From positions 124,001 through 188,000 of the forward strand of contig CAZMGT010000001.1 of NCBI GenBank assembly GCA_964565895.1: 64,000 nucleotides of DNA, written 5' to 3'. A model generated the notes under the pieces. It was not told where the DNA came from, ran no database searches, and saw only the letters and a list, made by a program, of their open reading frames with translations. Shown here piece after piece: positions 53,583-61,827 of this stretch (its first letter is position 1; every line of letters starts with the position of its first letter). Both the position numbers and the translations under genes were made by a program. This stretch comes from CAZMGT01 sp964565895 (GTDB lineage Bacteria > Armatimonadota > Zipacnadia > UBA1398 > CAZMGT01).

Positions 53583-54565
53583 GGCGCAGCCTCCTCGGGA
53601 AAAAGCTTTGGGTGGAAAAAGCGGGCGAGCGCCCACAGCGCTTCAGCCAGCCGCGGCCCTGGCCGCAGGAGTACGTTTTCCTCAATGACATAAACCCTGC
53701 CCTCGCGCACCGCAGGCGTCCCCGCCCAGCCCGGCGCAGCGCGCAGCGCGCGGAGCACCTCGCGCCGCTTGTCCTCGGCGTCCTCGTCCGCTCGGCGCGT
53801 GGCGACGATGACCTCCGGCGCGCGCTGAAGCACGACCTCGAGGGAAAGCGCCTGCCACCCGCCGGAGACGTCGCCGGCGATGTTCCTGCCGCCGGCGCGC
53901 ACGATAAGGTCATGATGCAGCGTGTCGCCGCCGGGGAGCCACAGGCCGGCTTCGTCCGCCAAGTGCGGGTCGCCCAGAAGGACGAGCGGCCGGCTCTTTG
54001 GCTTAGCCTTGCGCAGCCGCGCAGCAACCTCTGCTGCCACGCGGCGCATTTCTCGCACGACACGCCCAGCAAGCGGGGCAGCGGTAAGCACCGCCAGGCG
54101 CTCGATCCCTGCGACGACGTCGTCGTAGGTCTTGGGGTCCAGGACAAACAGCGGCGCGCCGATTTCCTCCAGCGCAGCGAGGACCTCGCTCGATGTCCCA
54201 CGCTGGGCGACGATCAAATCGGGCGCTGCGGCGGCCACCTTCTCCACGCTCGGGTCAAGGTAGCCGCCAACCTTCTCGATAGCCTTTGCCTGCGGCGGGT
54301 AGTCGCAAAACTCCGTTACGCCAACGAGTTTGTCTCCCACGCCAATGGCAAACAGCGTCTCCGTAGCCGCCGGCGAGAGCGAGACGATGCGCCGCGCGGG
54401 GCGGGCGAGGGCCACGGTTTTCCCCAGGTCGTCCGTTGCAGAGAGCACGTGCGGCGTGGCGGATGAGGCCGGGGTCCGCCCCCCGCCCGCGGAGCGACAT
54501 CCGCCGAGCAACAGCGCGGCGGCCACCGCGGCGCAGGCCAGCGCTGCGCTATGCGCACGAGCCAT
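53579..54565 (-). CDS. btuF: Vitamin B12 ABC transporter, substrate-binding lipoprotein
   Basis: A 328-residue cobalamin/siderophore-type binding protein with a lipobox (LLLGGC), so it is membrane-anchored and faces the periplasm. The typical opening DDLGKTVALARPARRIVSL and SPAATETLFAIGVGDKLVG follow, and then LEEIGAPLFVLDPKTYDDV with the long bridging helix. Its start overlaps btuD by 17 bp and its stop overlaps btuC by 4 bp. Assignment to B12 depends on the riboswitch. Confidence 0.85.
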   Translation of the reverse strand: MARAHSAALACAAVAAALLLGGCRSAGGGRTPASSATPHVLSATDDLGKTVALARPARRIVSLSPAATETLFAIGVGDKLVGVTEFCDYPPQAKAIEKVGGYLDPSVEKVAAAAPDLIVAQRGTSSEVLAALEEIGAPLFVLDPKTYDDVVAGIERLAVLTAAPLAGRVVREMRRVAAEVAARLRKAKPKSRPLVLLGDPHLADEAGLWLPGGDTLHHDLIVRAGGRNIAGDVSGGWQALSLEVVLQRAPEVIVATRRADEDAEDKRREVLRALRAAPGWAGTPAVREGRVYVIEENVLLRPGPRLAEALWALARFFHPKLFPEEAAP

Positions 54566-55373
54566 CGGGCCGTCCCTCCCCGGAGAGCCGCGCGCGCGAG
54601 GTAACGATTACCTGGGGCCTGCCGCTATAGGGATTGCGCCCCACGCGCGCCGACGAGCGGTAGATCTCGCGCAGGTGGGCTTCGGTAATAATCTCCTCTG
54701 GGGCTCCGCAGGCGACGATTTGGCCCTCGGCCATCAGCGCGATGCGCTCGAAGTACTCCGCGGCAAGGTTGAGGTCGTGCGAGATGCACAAAATGCTCAG
54801 CGCCAGGCGCTTGTTGAGCCGCAGGAGCAGCTCGTGAATCTCCACCTGGTGGTTAATGTCCAAGTGGGTGGTCGGCTCGTCCAGAAGCAGGATCTCCGGC
54901 TCCTGGGCAAGCGCCCGGGCGATAATTACCCGCTGCTTTTCTCCCCCGGAAAGCTCGGTCACTGGCCGATGGGCAAGGTGAGCGATACCCGTGGCGTGCA
55001 GGCTGTCCTCGACCTTGGCGGTGTCGATCTCCGATTCCACCTGAAACCGGCCGAGGTGTGGCGTGCGCCCCATGGCCACGAGCTCGGCCACGGAAAACGC
55101 GAAAATGTGCGCCTCCTCCTGAGGGACGACGGCAACATGGCGCGCCAACTCGCGCCGGCTAAAGCTTTCCAGGGGCCGGCCGAGGATGTGCACCTCGCCC
55201 TCGCGCCAGGGAAGCAGGCCGACGATTGCGCGGAGCAGGGTGCTCTTGCCGGAGCCGTTTGGGCCGATGACAGCGAGGAGTTCGCCGCGTCCGAGCTCGA
55301 GGTCCACGCCGCGCAGCACGGCGCGCGCGTCATAGCCGCCGGTAACATGGCGCAGGGCGATCGCGGCAGGCAT
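54549..55373 (-). CDS. btuD: Vitamin B12 ABC transporter, ATP-binding protein
   Basis: A 274-residue ATPase with Walker A (GPNGSGKSTLL), Q-loop (VVPQEE), signature (ELSGGEKQRVIIARAL), Walker B (ILLLDEPTTHLD) and switch His (ISHDLNLAAEY). The ATG at 55373 is chosen because the sequence upstream is the riboswitch leader rather than coding. The cobalamin riboswitch ends about 95 nt ahead, and no strong Shine-Dalgarno is visible, so control may be at translation. Confidence 0.9.
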   Translation of the reverse strand: MPAAIALRHVTGGYDARAVLRGVDLELGRGELLAVIGPNGSGKSTLLRAIVGLLPWREGEVHILGRPLESFSRRELARHVAVVPQEEAHIFAFSVAELVAMGRTPHLGRFQVESEIDTAKVEDSLHATGIAHLAHRPVTELSGGEKQRVIIARALAQEPEILLLDEPTTHLDINHQVEIHELLLRLNKRLALSILCISHDLNLAAEYFERIALMAEGQIVACGAPEEIITEAHLREIYRSSARVGRNPYSGRPQVIVTSRARLSGEGRPDGSCA

Positions 55374-55413
55374 GGCAAGCGCCCGCAAAGCAAATCGGCC
55401 AGCGCGGGGCCGG

Positions 55414-55452
55414 CCGAACGGGCAGTTCGGGCGTCGGCCCTCCCTCGAGGGA
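55414..55452 (-). promoter_or_regulatory. Hairpins between the cobalamin aptamer and btuD (possible expression platform)
   Basis: Past the aptamer the leader can form CCGAAC/GTTCGG (55414-55430) and a TCCCTCGAGGGA palindrome (55441-55452). No T-run follows either, which argues for translational rather than transcriptional control. The arrangement is plausible but not certain. Confidence 0.4.
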
Positions 55453-55466
55453 TTGACGCTCCGCAG

Positions 55467-55620
55467 GGCTGCCGGCGGGTATCCTGGCTCCCGGTTCAAG
55501 CCTCGGGCCGGCCTTCCCAGGGCGTGGCCCCAGTGGCATATTCGGCCCTCGTACCGGTTACAGTTGCGGGGCAGCCGCGGATTCTCACCGCGTTCCCTCG
55601 CCCGGCAGCCTTCCGGTTGC
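55467..55620 (-). ncRNA. Cobalamin (B12) riboswitch
   Basis: The minus strand carries the conserved segments in order: GGGAACGCGGTGAGAATCCG, GCUGCCCCGCAACUGUAA, GCCACUGGGG, CUGGGAAGGCCGGCC, then the B12 box AGCCAGGAUACCCGCC (55489-55474). The outer stem GGCUGCCGG/CCGGCAGCC pairs around the aptamer. It should shut off btuD-btuF-btuC when adenosylcobalamin is plentiful. Confidence 0.96.
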
Positions 55621-55629
55621 GTTTGGCGG

Positions 55630-55658
55630 AGTCTAGCCAATCCCCGCGCCCCTGTCAA
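55630..55658 (-). promoter_or_regulatory. Sigma70-type promoter of the btu operon and riboswitch
   Basis: Minus strand TTGACA (55658-55653), 17-nt spacer, TAGACT (55635-55630). The start would be near 55623, at the 5' edge of the aptamer, which is the expected place. The -35 and first eight spacer bases equal those of the glutamate synthase promoter. Confidence 0.7.
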
Positions 55659-55826
55659 TCGCCGCGCCTTTTGCCTGGGGAAGGGAAACCGCCCCTGCCC
55701 AGAAAACTTCGCCCAACAAAACTTTTGCCCAAGCGGCGTTTTAACCGCCGCAGAACAAAACTGCGCAACTGCCCTCGGCGCCCTGCGGGGCAGCCGAATC
55801 TCCGCTTGTAAAAGGAGGAACAAGAA

Positions 55827-57509
55827 GTGACCGCACAACGCCTCTCCCGCCGCCAATTTGTCGTCGGCGCGCTAGCCAGCGCAGGCTTGGCCGCCTCGTC
55901 GCGCAAGCCAAGCGCTGCCCCCCGCGCGCAGAACCCCGCTCGGCGAAGAGCCAAGGCCAGCGGCGAGCGGGCGAGCAAGCCGAACATCGTCTTTTTCATG
56001 GTCGATCAGCTTTCCGCAAAGTGGGTCGAGGCGGCGCTCTCCGGCGCTTGCCCCGTGCCCAACATTAGGCGTCTGCAGCGCATGGGGGTTACCTTTTCCC
56101 GAGCGATCACCAGCAACCCGCTCTGCCAGCCCACGCGCGCGACGATCGCCACCGGGCTGTCCACGCGGGGCCACGGTGTCCTGCAAAACGGCTATCAGCT
56201 CGACCCCGCCATTCCCACGTTCATGCAGTTGCTTCAGGCCGCGGGTTGGCGCACGGGCGCGTTTGGCAAGGTGCACTTTCACCCACACTACGCCGGCCTA
56301 TATCCCGACTATCGCCCTTATGGCTTTCAGGTAACGCATATTACCGAGGACCCGCGCGGCGGAGAGTGGCTGGACTGGGTTAGGGAGCACTGTCGGGAAT
56401 ATTTCGACGCCGCCCTAGCCACCATTTGGGCGGTAAACATTCCCGAGTTCAAGCGCTACGGCGCGCAGGGGGAGAACCTCTTCCAGCGCATCGTCACCCT
56501 GCGCAAAAAGTTTCGCTGGAAAACGGCGCAGTTTCCCGAGAGCACCGCGTCGTGGTATACCCTGCCCTTCCCCGAGGAGATGTCGCAGACGGCCTGGATT
56601 ACCGCGCGGGCGCTCGAGTTTATTCGCGAGACCGATCCCAACCAGCCGTTGTATGCGCACATTAGCTACGTCCAGCCCCACCCGCCGTTTTGCCCCCCTG
56701 CGGAGTATATGGAGATGGTGGACGAAAGTAAGATCCCCGAGCCCGTGCCCGCGGAATGGCCGGACGACCCCCTGCATCCCGCGTTTTTCGACCGCAAGGC
56801 GCGGACAAAGAGCGTGCCCAAGCGCTGGGCCGCGCGGCGCTATTACTTCGCGGACATCGCCCACCTCGACAGCAAGCTCGGCGCCGTGCTTGACGCTCTC
56901 GAGGAGACGGGGCGGCTCGGCAATACCTACGTTATCTTTCTTGCCGACCACGGCGAGCTGCTCATGGACCACGGCTTTGGCGGCAAGGCGGAGTTTCACT
57001 ACGACGCGTGCATTCGCGTGCCGTTGGTTATCGCGGGGCCGGGCGTTGCTGCGGGAAGCGAGCGGCGCGAGCTCGTCCAGCTCGAGGATATCTTCCCCAC
57101 GGTGCTTGAGATGGCCGGGGTTCCCTGCTATCGCCAGCCGGTGATGCGCATACCTTTACGGCCGAAAGTTATCCCCGGGCGCTCGCTGCTCCCCCTCTGC
57201 CGGGGGGAAGAGCCGCGCGCCTGGCGCGAAGCGGCCTATGCCGAAAGCTATAACAACATCGACTCCACGACCTACGACCGCTGGGCGCGTACGATTCGCA
57301 CGGAGCGCTTTCGCTATACAGTTTACCCCTGCGGCGTGGGCGAGCAGTTGTTCGACCTCGAGGACGACCCGGATGAGCAGCACAACCTCGCCGGCGACCC
57401 TGCCTTTCGCGCTGTGCGCCAAGAGCTGCGCGATATGCTCATGGACCTAATCATCTTGCAGGACTATCCCCACACCATTCGCGAGCTGTTCGCGCACGGG
57501 GTGCACTGA
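55827..57509 (+). CDS. Tat-exported sulfatase with canonical formylglycine motif
   Basis: The GTG at 55827 follows AAAGGAGGA and gives 560 residues. The N-terminus has a twin-arginine signal (SRRQFVVGALASAG). The nucleophile motif CQPTR starts at Cys100, the classical C-x-P-S/T-R that must be converted to formylglycine, and the later DHGELLMDHG and GK motifs fit a standard type I sulfatase. This is the only one of the three sulfatase-like proteins in the window with that Cys. Its maturation enzyme (FGE or anSME) is not in the window. It diverges from the B12 operon. Confidence 0.88.
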   Translation: MTAQRLSRRQFVVGALASAGLAASSRKPSAAPRAQNPARRRAKASGERASKPNIVFFMVDQLSAKWVEAALSGACPVPNIRRLQRMGVTFSRAITSNPLCQPTRATIATGLSTRGHGVLQNGYQLDPAIPTFMQLLQAAGWRTGAFGKVHFHPHYAGLYPDYRPYGFQVTHITEDPRGGEWLDWVREHCREYFDAALATIWAVNIPEFKRYGAQGENLFQRIVTLRKKFRWKTAQFPESTASWYTLPFPEEMSQTAWITARALEFIRETDPNQPLYAHISYVQPHPPFCPPAEYMEMVDESKIPEPVPAEWPDDPLHPAFFDRKARTKSVPKRWAARRYYFADIAHLDSKLGAVLDALEETGRLGNTYVIFLADHGELLMDHGFGGKAEFHYDACIRVPLVIAGPGVAAGSERRELVQLEDIFPTVLEMAGVPCYRQPVMRIPLRPKVIPGRSLLPLCRGEEPRAWREAAYAESYNNIDSTTYDRWARTIRTERFRYTVYPCGVGEQLFDLEDDPDEQHNLAGDPAFRAVRQELRDMLMDLIILQDYPHTIRELFAHGVH

Positions 57510-57542
57510 GCGCAGTTTGCACGCGAAAATGCAGGAGGGCAG

Positions 57543-59996
57543 CTAGCGCGCGGCTGGCAGAGCGGGCCGCGCGTGCGGCTCGGCCTCGATGTCCCGTTGG
57601 CGGATGAGTGCTACCTGGCGCTCGCCCCATTTTACGTAAAGCCAGGCAAAAGCGACCTCGGCGAGCAGTATGAGCCAGGTATATGGGCTGTAGAGGAACA
57701 CCGCATGGCGCTCAGGGTTGCGCAGCATAAGCGCAATGAACAGCACAAGACGCGGAAGCTCAATAGCGAGCAGGGCGAGATATGCCACGTGCGCCCCGCC
57801 CGGGCGGCGCAGGGTAAAGCCCGCGTGCACGCCCATGCTGGTAATGAAAAACAGCTCGATGACGAAGAACAAATATCCCCCGAGCACAAGCAGCGCCGTC
57901 TGCGGAAGCGGGCTCCAGACGATTATCGCCACGCCGAAGGGGATGCTTAGCAGCATGGGCAGGGCGCCGAGGTATGCCGCGGCAGCAAAGTAGCCCCAGA
58001 AAAACTGGCGGCTGTCCAGCGTGGTAAGCAGCGCCTGGGAAAACGTCTCCTGCCGGCGCTCCGTGGGCACGACGTCCGAGGTGAGCATTCCCGAGGCCAC
58101 CAGAGCGACAAGCCACAAGCCGGTGAGGATGACAATAAACGTCGCTGCCGCGGCCTTGTCTTTTGCGGGAAGGTTCGCGTCATACAGCCCAACGTGGCTG
58201 GTTAAGCTCACGAGCAGGGGCGCCTTCCAAATCCCCAGGGCCAGCGCCCCGCAGAACGCAAGCAGGGCGAAAAAGCCCACCGCGGTGTGATATGTCCGCC
58301 ACCGGCGCGCGCGGAGAATGCGCAGGGCAATGGGGTTGCTCGTTATCCACTCGATGGGGTGCCGGGAGCGCATAAGCGCCGCGCAAGGGACAACTTCCGC
58401 GGGGGCCCGCGCGCCGGCGGCCGCGCCCGACAGCGCCACGGTTGCCGCTGCGCCGGAGAGCACAAGCAGCAGCGAAAACTGCGTCACCGCCCAAACCTCC
58501 GGCCTGTAGGAAATGGCCCGCGCGAGGAGCTCGCCCACGCGCGAAAGCTCGCCCGCGAGCCCGACAAGCGGGCAAACGGCCGCTGCGGCGCTTTTCGGAA
58601 TGAGCGGCGTGAGCAGGGCAACCAGCGGCGCCGCGAAGATCGCCAGCGTAAGCACAACGGCGAGGACGGAAGCGCGTTGCGAGGCGCGCTCCGCCGCCGC
58701 CAAAAGGCGCCCCAACGCAGCGCACACGCCCACGGCAAGCATCCCCCAGACAACCGCCCCGACGAGCGCCCTGGGGTCGATCCCCGCCTGCCACCCCGCT
58801 CCGGCGGCCCAACACAGAGCAAGCACGGCAACGCCCGCGAGATAGCTCGCCAGCGCCTCGCCCACGCAAAAAAGCTCTGCGCTAAACGCCGTTGCCCGCG
58901 CGACGACACCCTCGCGCCAGGCAAGCAGCGGCCCGAGGGGCGCGGCGCGCGCGAGAAGCGACTCGACGGCCATCCCTAGCGCAAGCGCGACAATGAGCAC
59001 CGCGAAGGCATCCGAGGGCGTGGTGGGCAGGGCCAAGCGCAGCGCGTATGGGGCCGAGCCGAGCCGCGCGGCCGCGCTGACGATGCACGGCTGCCAGAGA
59101 AAACCAACGAGCACAAAAAGCGCCGCCCCGGAGAAGGCAAGCCGTGCCGCACGGCCCGCGCTGGGATATTCGCCCGGCTTTTGCACCACGCGCTCGTGCT
59201 GTGCCGCGGCCGCGCCGCCCCAGGCCAGGGGCAAAAGCACAAGCCACAGCGCCGGGGGAATGCGCAGCCAGTAGAAGCTCACCGGGGCGAAAAGCATGCG
59301 GCTGGCCCACAGCGGGCCGGTTAGCACAATCGGCCCGACGCTCGCCGCGACCTTCGGCGAAAGCGCGGGCAAAATAAGTAGGTCGAGCACCAACACAGCA
59401 GCGCAAATCTGCGCCATGCTTCGGGCAAGCGCGCGGCGGGACTGCGCCTGCTCTGCGGCACCCGGCTTGTTCAGGCGCCGGCGCTCGGACCCCGTCGGCC
59501 GCACGGAGATCAAAGCGACGACAACCATTAGCCCGGCAAGGTCGCCTGGCGAGAGCAGGCCCAAGCCGAGCAAAAACGCATAAACCGGCAGCGCGGGGAC
59601 GAATGTGGCGAGCGAGAAAAGCATGGGATAGGTGGCCCTCATCCCCATCATCCGCGGGGGCGAAATGGGGCACAGGGCGACGAAGTCCAGCGTGCCCCGC
59701 GCCTCCTCCACGTGCAGCGTCTCGCGGCTGCGCGCGTTGGCCACGAAGTATGCCGTCCACACGTGCAGCCCGGTAAACCCATAAAGCAAAACGTCTGCCC
59801 AGTAGCGGGCCAGGCCGCGAGGCGCCCAGCGGTGAAAGAGAAGCAGGGCCACCGTGGCGCACAGGAAGAGGAAAATGACGATCGCGCAGTCGCGCAGCAG
59901 CTCCCGCCGCCGCGTGTCGGCGCGCAGCCGGCGCCAGAAAAAAGGGTTTTCCCGAACTTGGCACAGCCCCAGCAGAAACTGAACCGCTTCGCTCAC
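57543..59996 (-). CDS. Large ABC-2-type membrane protein
   Basis: An 817-residue protein with many membrane helices and GTG start; GAGGA lies 6 nt upstream of it. Its N-terminal region contains the permease-like SRETLHVEEARGTLDFVALCPI followed by membrane segments. A second half (from about residue 550) opens with SRHPIEWITSNPIALRILRARRWRTYH, resembling another permease-like unit. No ATP-binding gene accompanies it, so the transport role is an inference. It is convergent with the sulfatase gene. Confidence 0.65.
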   Translation of the reverse strand: MSEAVQFLLGLCQVRENPFFWRRLRADTRRRELLRDCAIVIFLFLCATVALLLFHRWAPRGLARYWADVLLYGFTGLHVWTAYFVANARSRETLHVEEARGTLDFVALCPISPPRMMGMRATYPMLFSLATFVPALPVYAFLLGLGLLSPGDLAGLMVVVALISVRPTGSERRRLNKPGAAEQAQSRRALARSMAQICAAVLVLDLLILPALSPKVAASVGPIVLTGPLWASRMLFAPVSFYWLRIPPALWLVLLPLAWGGAAAAQHERVVQKPGEYPSAGRAARLAFSGAALFVLVGFLWQPCIVSAAARLGSAPYALRLALPTTPSDAFAVLIVALALGMAVESLLARAAPLGPLLAWREGVVARATAFSAELFCVGEALASYLAGVAVLALCWAAGAGWQAGIDPRALVGAVVWGMLAVGVCAALGRLLAAAERASQRASVLAVVLTLAIFAAPLVALLTPLIPKSAAAAVCPLVGLAGELSRVGELLARAISYRPEVWAVTQFSLLLVLSGAAATVALSGAAAGARAPAEVVPCAALMRSRHPIEWITSNPIALRILRARRWRTYHTAVGFFALLAFCGALALGIWKAPLLVSLTSHVGLYDANLPAKDKAAAATFIVILTGLWLVALVASGMLTSDVVPTERRQETFSQALLTTLDSRQFFWGYFAAAAYLGALPMLLSIPFGVAIIVWSPLPQTALLVLGGYLFFVIELFFITSMGVHAGFTLRRPGGAHVAYLALLAIELPRLVLFIALMLRNPERHAVFLYSPYTWLILLAEVAFAWLYVKWGERQVALIRQRDIEAEPHARPALPAAR

Positions 59997-60201
59997 TTAA
60001 ATTCCTCGCCAGGCACGCGGTTAACCCCGGCGCAGCGCGCCGCTGACGATTATAAAGCCCATGGCCAAGCGCGGGACAGGCCAGCGGGTAACTTGGGCAC
60101 GCGCGATGCGCACGCCCCACCCTCAAGCCGTACGGCCCAGCGGCACAGGCGGGCGCTGCGGGTTAACGGGTGCAAAGGGAAAGCAGCGCCTGGCCTGCGC
60201 C

Positions 60202-60246
60202 GCGTTTTGGGTAGGGCCGCTTGCGCGAAGACTCGCTCCAAAACGC
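60202..60246. repeat. Inverted repeat GCGTTTTGG / CCAAAACGC
   Basis: Perfect 9-bp arms at 60202-60210 and 60238-60246 around a 27-nt loop. An alternative pairing using CCTGCG (60194-60199) with CGCAGG (60244-60249) extends the stem to 12 bp with a 5-nt bulge. On either strand it would form a stable hairpin; no T-run follows. Confidence 0.5.
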
Positions 60247-60268
60247 AGGTCGGGGGGTTGCTGTGGCA

Positions 60269-60342
60269 GCCGCAAGAACGCCGCCGGCGACAATGCCCGT
60301 GCGGCACGGCAGCGCGCCCTGTGTGCAGGGCGCTCTTGCGGC
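60269..60342 (-). ncRNA. Candidate structured RNA: 9-bp closing stem with three internal hairpins
   Basis: GCCGCAAGA (60269-60277) and TCTTGCGGC (60334-60342) pair perfectly. Inside are CGCC/GGCG (60279-60289), TGCC-C-GTG/CAC-GGCA (60294-60311) and GCGCCCTG/CAGGGCGC with a TGTG loop (60314-60333). The fold resembles a cloverleaf but lacks tRNA T- and D-loop signatures on both strands. It lies 17 nt after the HD-GYP stop. GC-rich sequence folds easily, so this is a candidate only. Confidence 0.35.
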
Positions 60343-60358
60343 GAAGTGCGCGCCGGCG

Positions 60359-61798
60359 CTAACGCTGCTGCGGCTTTGCGCTCAGCTGCTCAAACGCCTC
60401 TTTCACCTTTGCCGGGTCGGCGACGAGCTCTTTTTCGGTAATGGACTCGACGATCTTCACATTGTCGCTGGCGCGGGCGAGGTCCACAAATTTCGGCGCA
60501 GGCAGGCGCGCGCCCGCCGGCGTGGTGATTATCCCGACGACGGGAAGGCGCCCGTCGTCCGGGTTAGGCTTAACGACAACGGCCTGCTCGCCCGTGCTTA
60601 ACAGCACCCCGCTGCCCACGGGATAGACGCCCATAAGCTGGCAGAAATAGCGCAGCAGGTGCGGCTCGTAGAGGTTGGGCGCGGACTCCTCGATTACCGC
60701 GAGCGCAGCGTGCGGGGGAATGGGATCGCGGTAGGGGCGGAACGTGGTCAGCGCGTCGTAGCAGTCGGCGAGCGAGACCATCAGGCTGCACGCGTTGAGC
60801 TTGCGCGGGCGAAACGGCTTGGGATAGCCGGAGAGGTCGTATTGCATGTGATGCTCCAAAGCGACGACGACGGCGAGCTCCGGTGTGCGCCGCTCGGCGG
60901 CGAGGATCGCCGCCCCCGCGCTGGGATGGCGGTGCATATAGGCCCAGTCCTCGTCGGTCATCCGCCCCGGCTTGCGCAAGATCTCCAGCGGCACGCGCAC
61001 CTTGCCGATGTCGTGCACCAAGCCCGCGACACCAAGGGCGAGAAGCTGGCTGCGGGGCATGCCGAGCTTCGAGGCGAGCGCCAAAGTGAGCACGCAAACG
61101 TTGACGCAGTGGGCGAAGGTATACGCGTCGTAGGACTGCAGCGCGGTCATGGCAAGCATCGCCGCCGGGTCGCGCAGAACCATGTCCACGATCTGCGCGG
61201 CGACGGAGGTTACGCGCTCGATCTCCAGGCGCTCGCCGCGGCGCACGCGCTCCATAAAGCTGCGCACGCAGTTAAGCGCTTGGGAATAGACGCGCGAGGC
61301 GTCAACGGCCCCCTCGGGCCCCTCGCCCTCTTCCTCGGTGCGCTCCACGAGCTCGGCGACCTGAACGCCCTCCACGCCGAGGTCCGCGAGCACGCGGTCC
61401 GGTCCTCCGCGGCCCTCCACCTCCTCAGGGGGCGTGAGCAGAAGCTGGATAAAGCGGGCGACGTCCTCGCGGCGCAGGGAGTTGAACCAGATAATGCTGC
61501 GCACCTGGCGCTGCTCGCAAATGTCGCACAGGTCTTTCATATTCCCCAGGCCGTCGGAAAGCCTAATGCTCCCCACGGCAACCTCGCCGTCCATTAGCTT
61601 CCAGGCGACCTCGGGATGGCCCCCGAGCATTTTGCGCAGAAACTCATATGCCTGGTCGGTCCACTGCCTCACCGAAGGGTGCTCCGCGCCGTAAAACGCA
61701 GCGGAGCGCAGGGCGCCGCGCAGCGCCTGCACGGCCTCCACGCCGGCCGCTCGCTCCTCTTCGCTCAGTATTCCCACATGTTCGGAACGTCTGGGCAT
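60359..61798 (-). CDS. HD-GYP domain protein (probable c-di-GMP phosphodiesterase)
   Basis: The ATG at 61798 with AAAGGA upstream gives 479 residues; a longer in-frame reading to 62044 enters the neighbouring gene and is not coding-like. Residues about 20-125 form a module (EHPSVRQW, RQVRSIIWFNSLRREDVARF) that resembles the N-terminal part of the HEAT protein. An acidic linker follows. The HD-GYP domain (about 190-400) shows HDIGK (262-266), a YMHRHPSAG stretch and HHMQYDLSGYP (316-326), so the metal set is largely conserved; GYP itself is intact. It should hydrolyse cyclic dinucleotides. Confidence 0.85.
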   Translation of the reverse strand: MPRRSEHVGILSEEERAAGVEAVQALRGALRSAAFYGAEHPSVRQWTDQAYEFLRKMLGGHPEVAWKLMDGEVAVGSIRLSDGLGNMKDLCDICEQRQVRSIIWFNSLRREDVARFIQLLLTPPEEVEGRGGPDRVLADLGVEGVQVAELVERTEEEGEGPEGAVDASRVYSQALNCVRSFMERVRRGERLEIERVTSVAAQIVDMVLRDPAAMLAMTALQSYDAYTFAHCVNVCVLTLALASKLGMPRSQLLALGVAGLVHDIGKVRVPLEILRKPGRMTDEDWAYMHRHPSAGAAILAAERRTPELAVVVALEHHMQYDLSGYPKPFRPRKLNACSLMVSLADCYDALTTFRPYRDPIPPHAALAVIEESAPNLYEPHLLRYFCQLMGVYPVGSGVLLSTGEQAVVVKPNPDDGRLPVVGIITTPAGARLPAPKFVDLARASDNVKIVESITEKELVADPAKVKEAFEQLSAKPQQR

Positions 61799-61827
61799 CG
61801 TTCGCTTGTCCTTTCCCACAACTCCGG

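Larger units (their letters stand above)
59997..60358. other. 362-bp intergenic region with foldable RNA structures and a -10 element
   Basis: No gene is seen. TATAAT lies on the minus strand (60054-60049), with a poor -35, ahead of the ABC-2-like gene. Two strong inverted repeats follow towards the HD-GYP stop: GCGTTTTGG/CCAAAACGC (60202-60210, 60238-60246) and a four-way-junction candidate at 60269-60342. The region is downstream of the HD-GYP gene on the minus strand and could be a structured 3' end or an independent small RNA. Confidence 0.5.

Noticed and set aside
53583..53636. Longer btuC start 18 codons upstream
   Set aside because: The extension lies inside btuF and is not hydrophobic, whereas the ATG at 53582 gives the usual first helix and an ATGA overlap.
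55374..55856. N-terminal extension of btuD
   Set aside because: The open frame upstream of 55373 coincides with the cobalamin riboswitch and its promoter, so it is leader RNA and not protein.
60170..60195. SRP-RNA-like motif (GGGAAAGCAGCG)
   Set aside because: It lacks the GGUCAGG partner and the expected apical loop arrangement, and the surrounding pairing belongs to another inverted repeat.
60269..60342. tRNA gene at the cloverleaf-like fold
   Set aside because: The loops do not fit: no TTC-containing T loop, no D-loop GG, a 4-nt third loop and a 9-bp outer stem. It is not a tRNA on either strand.
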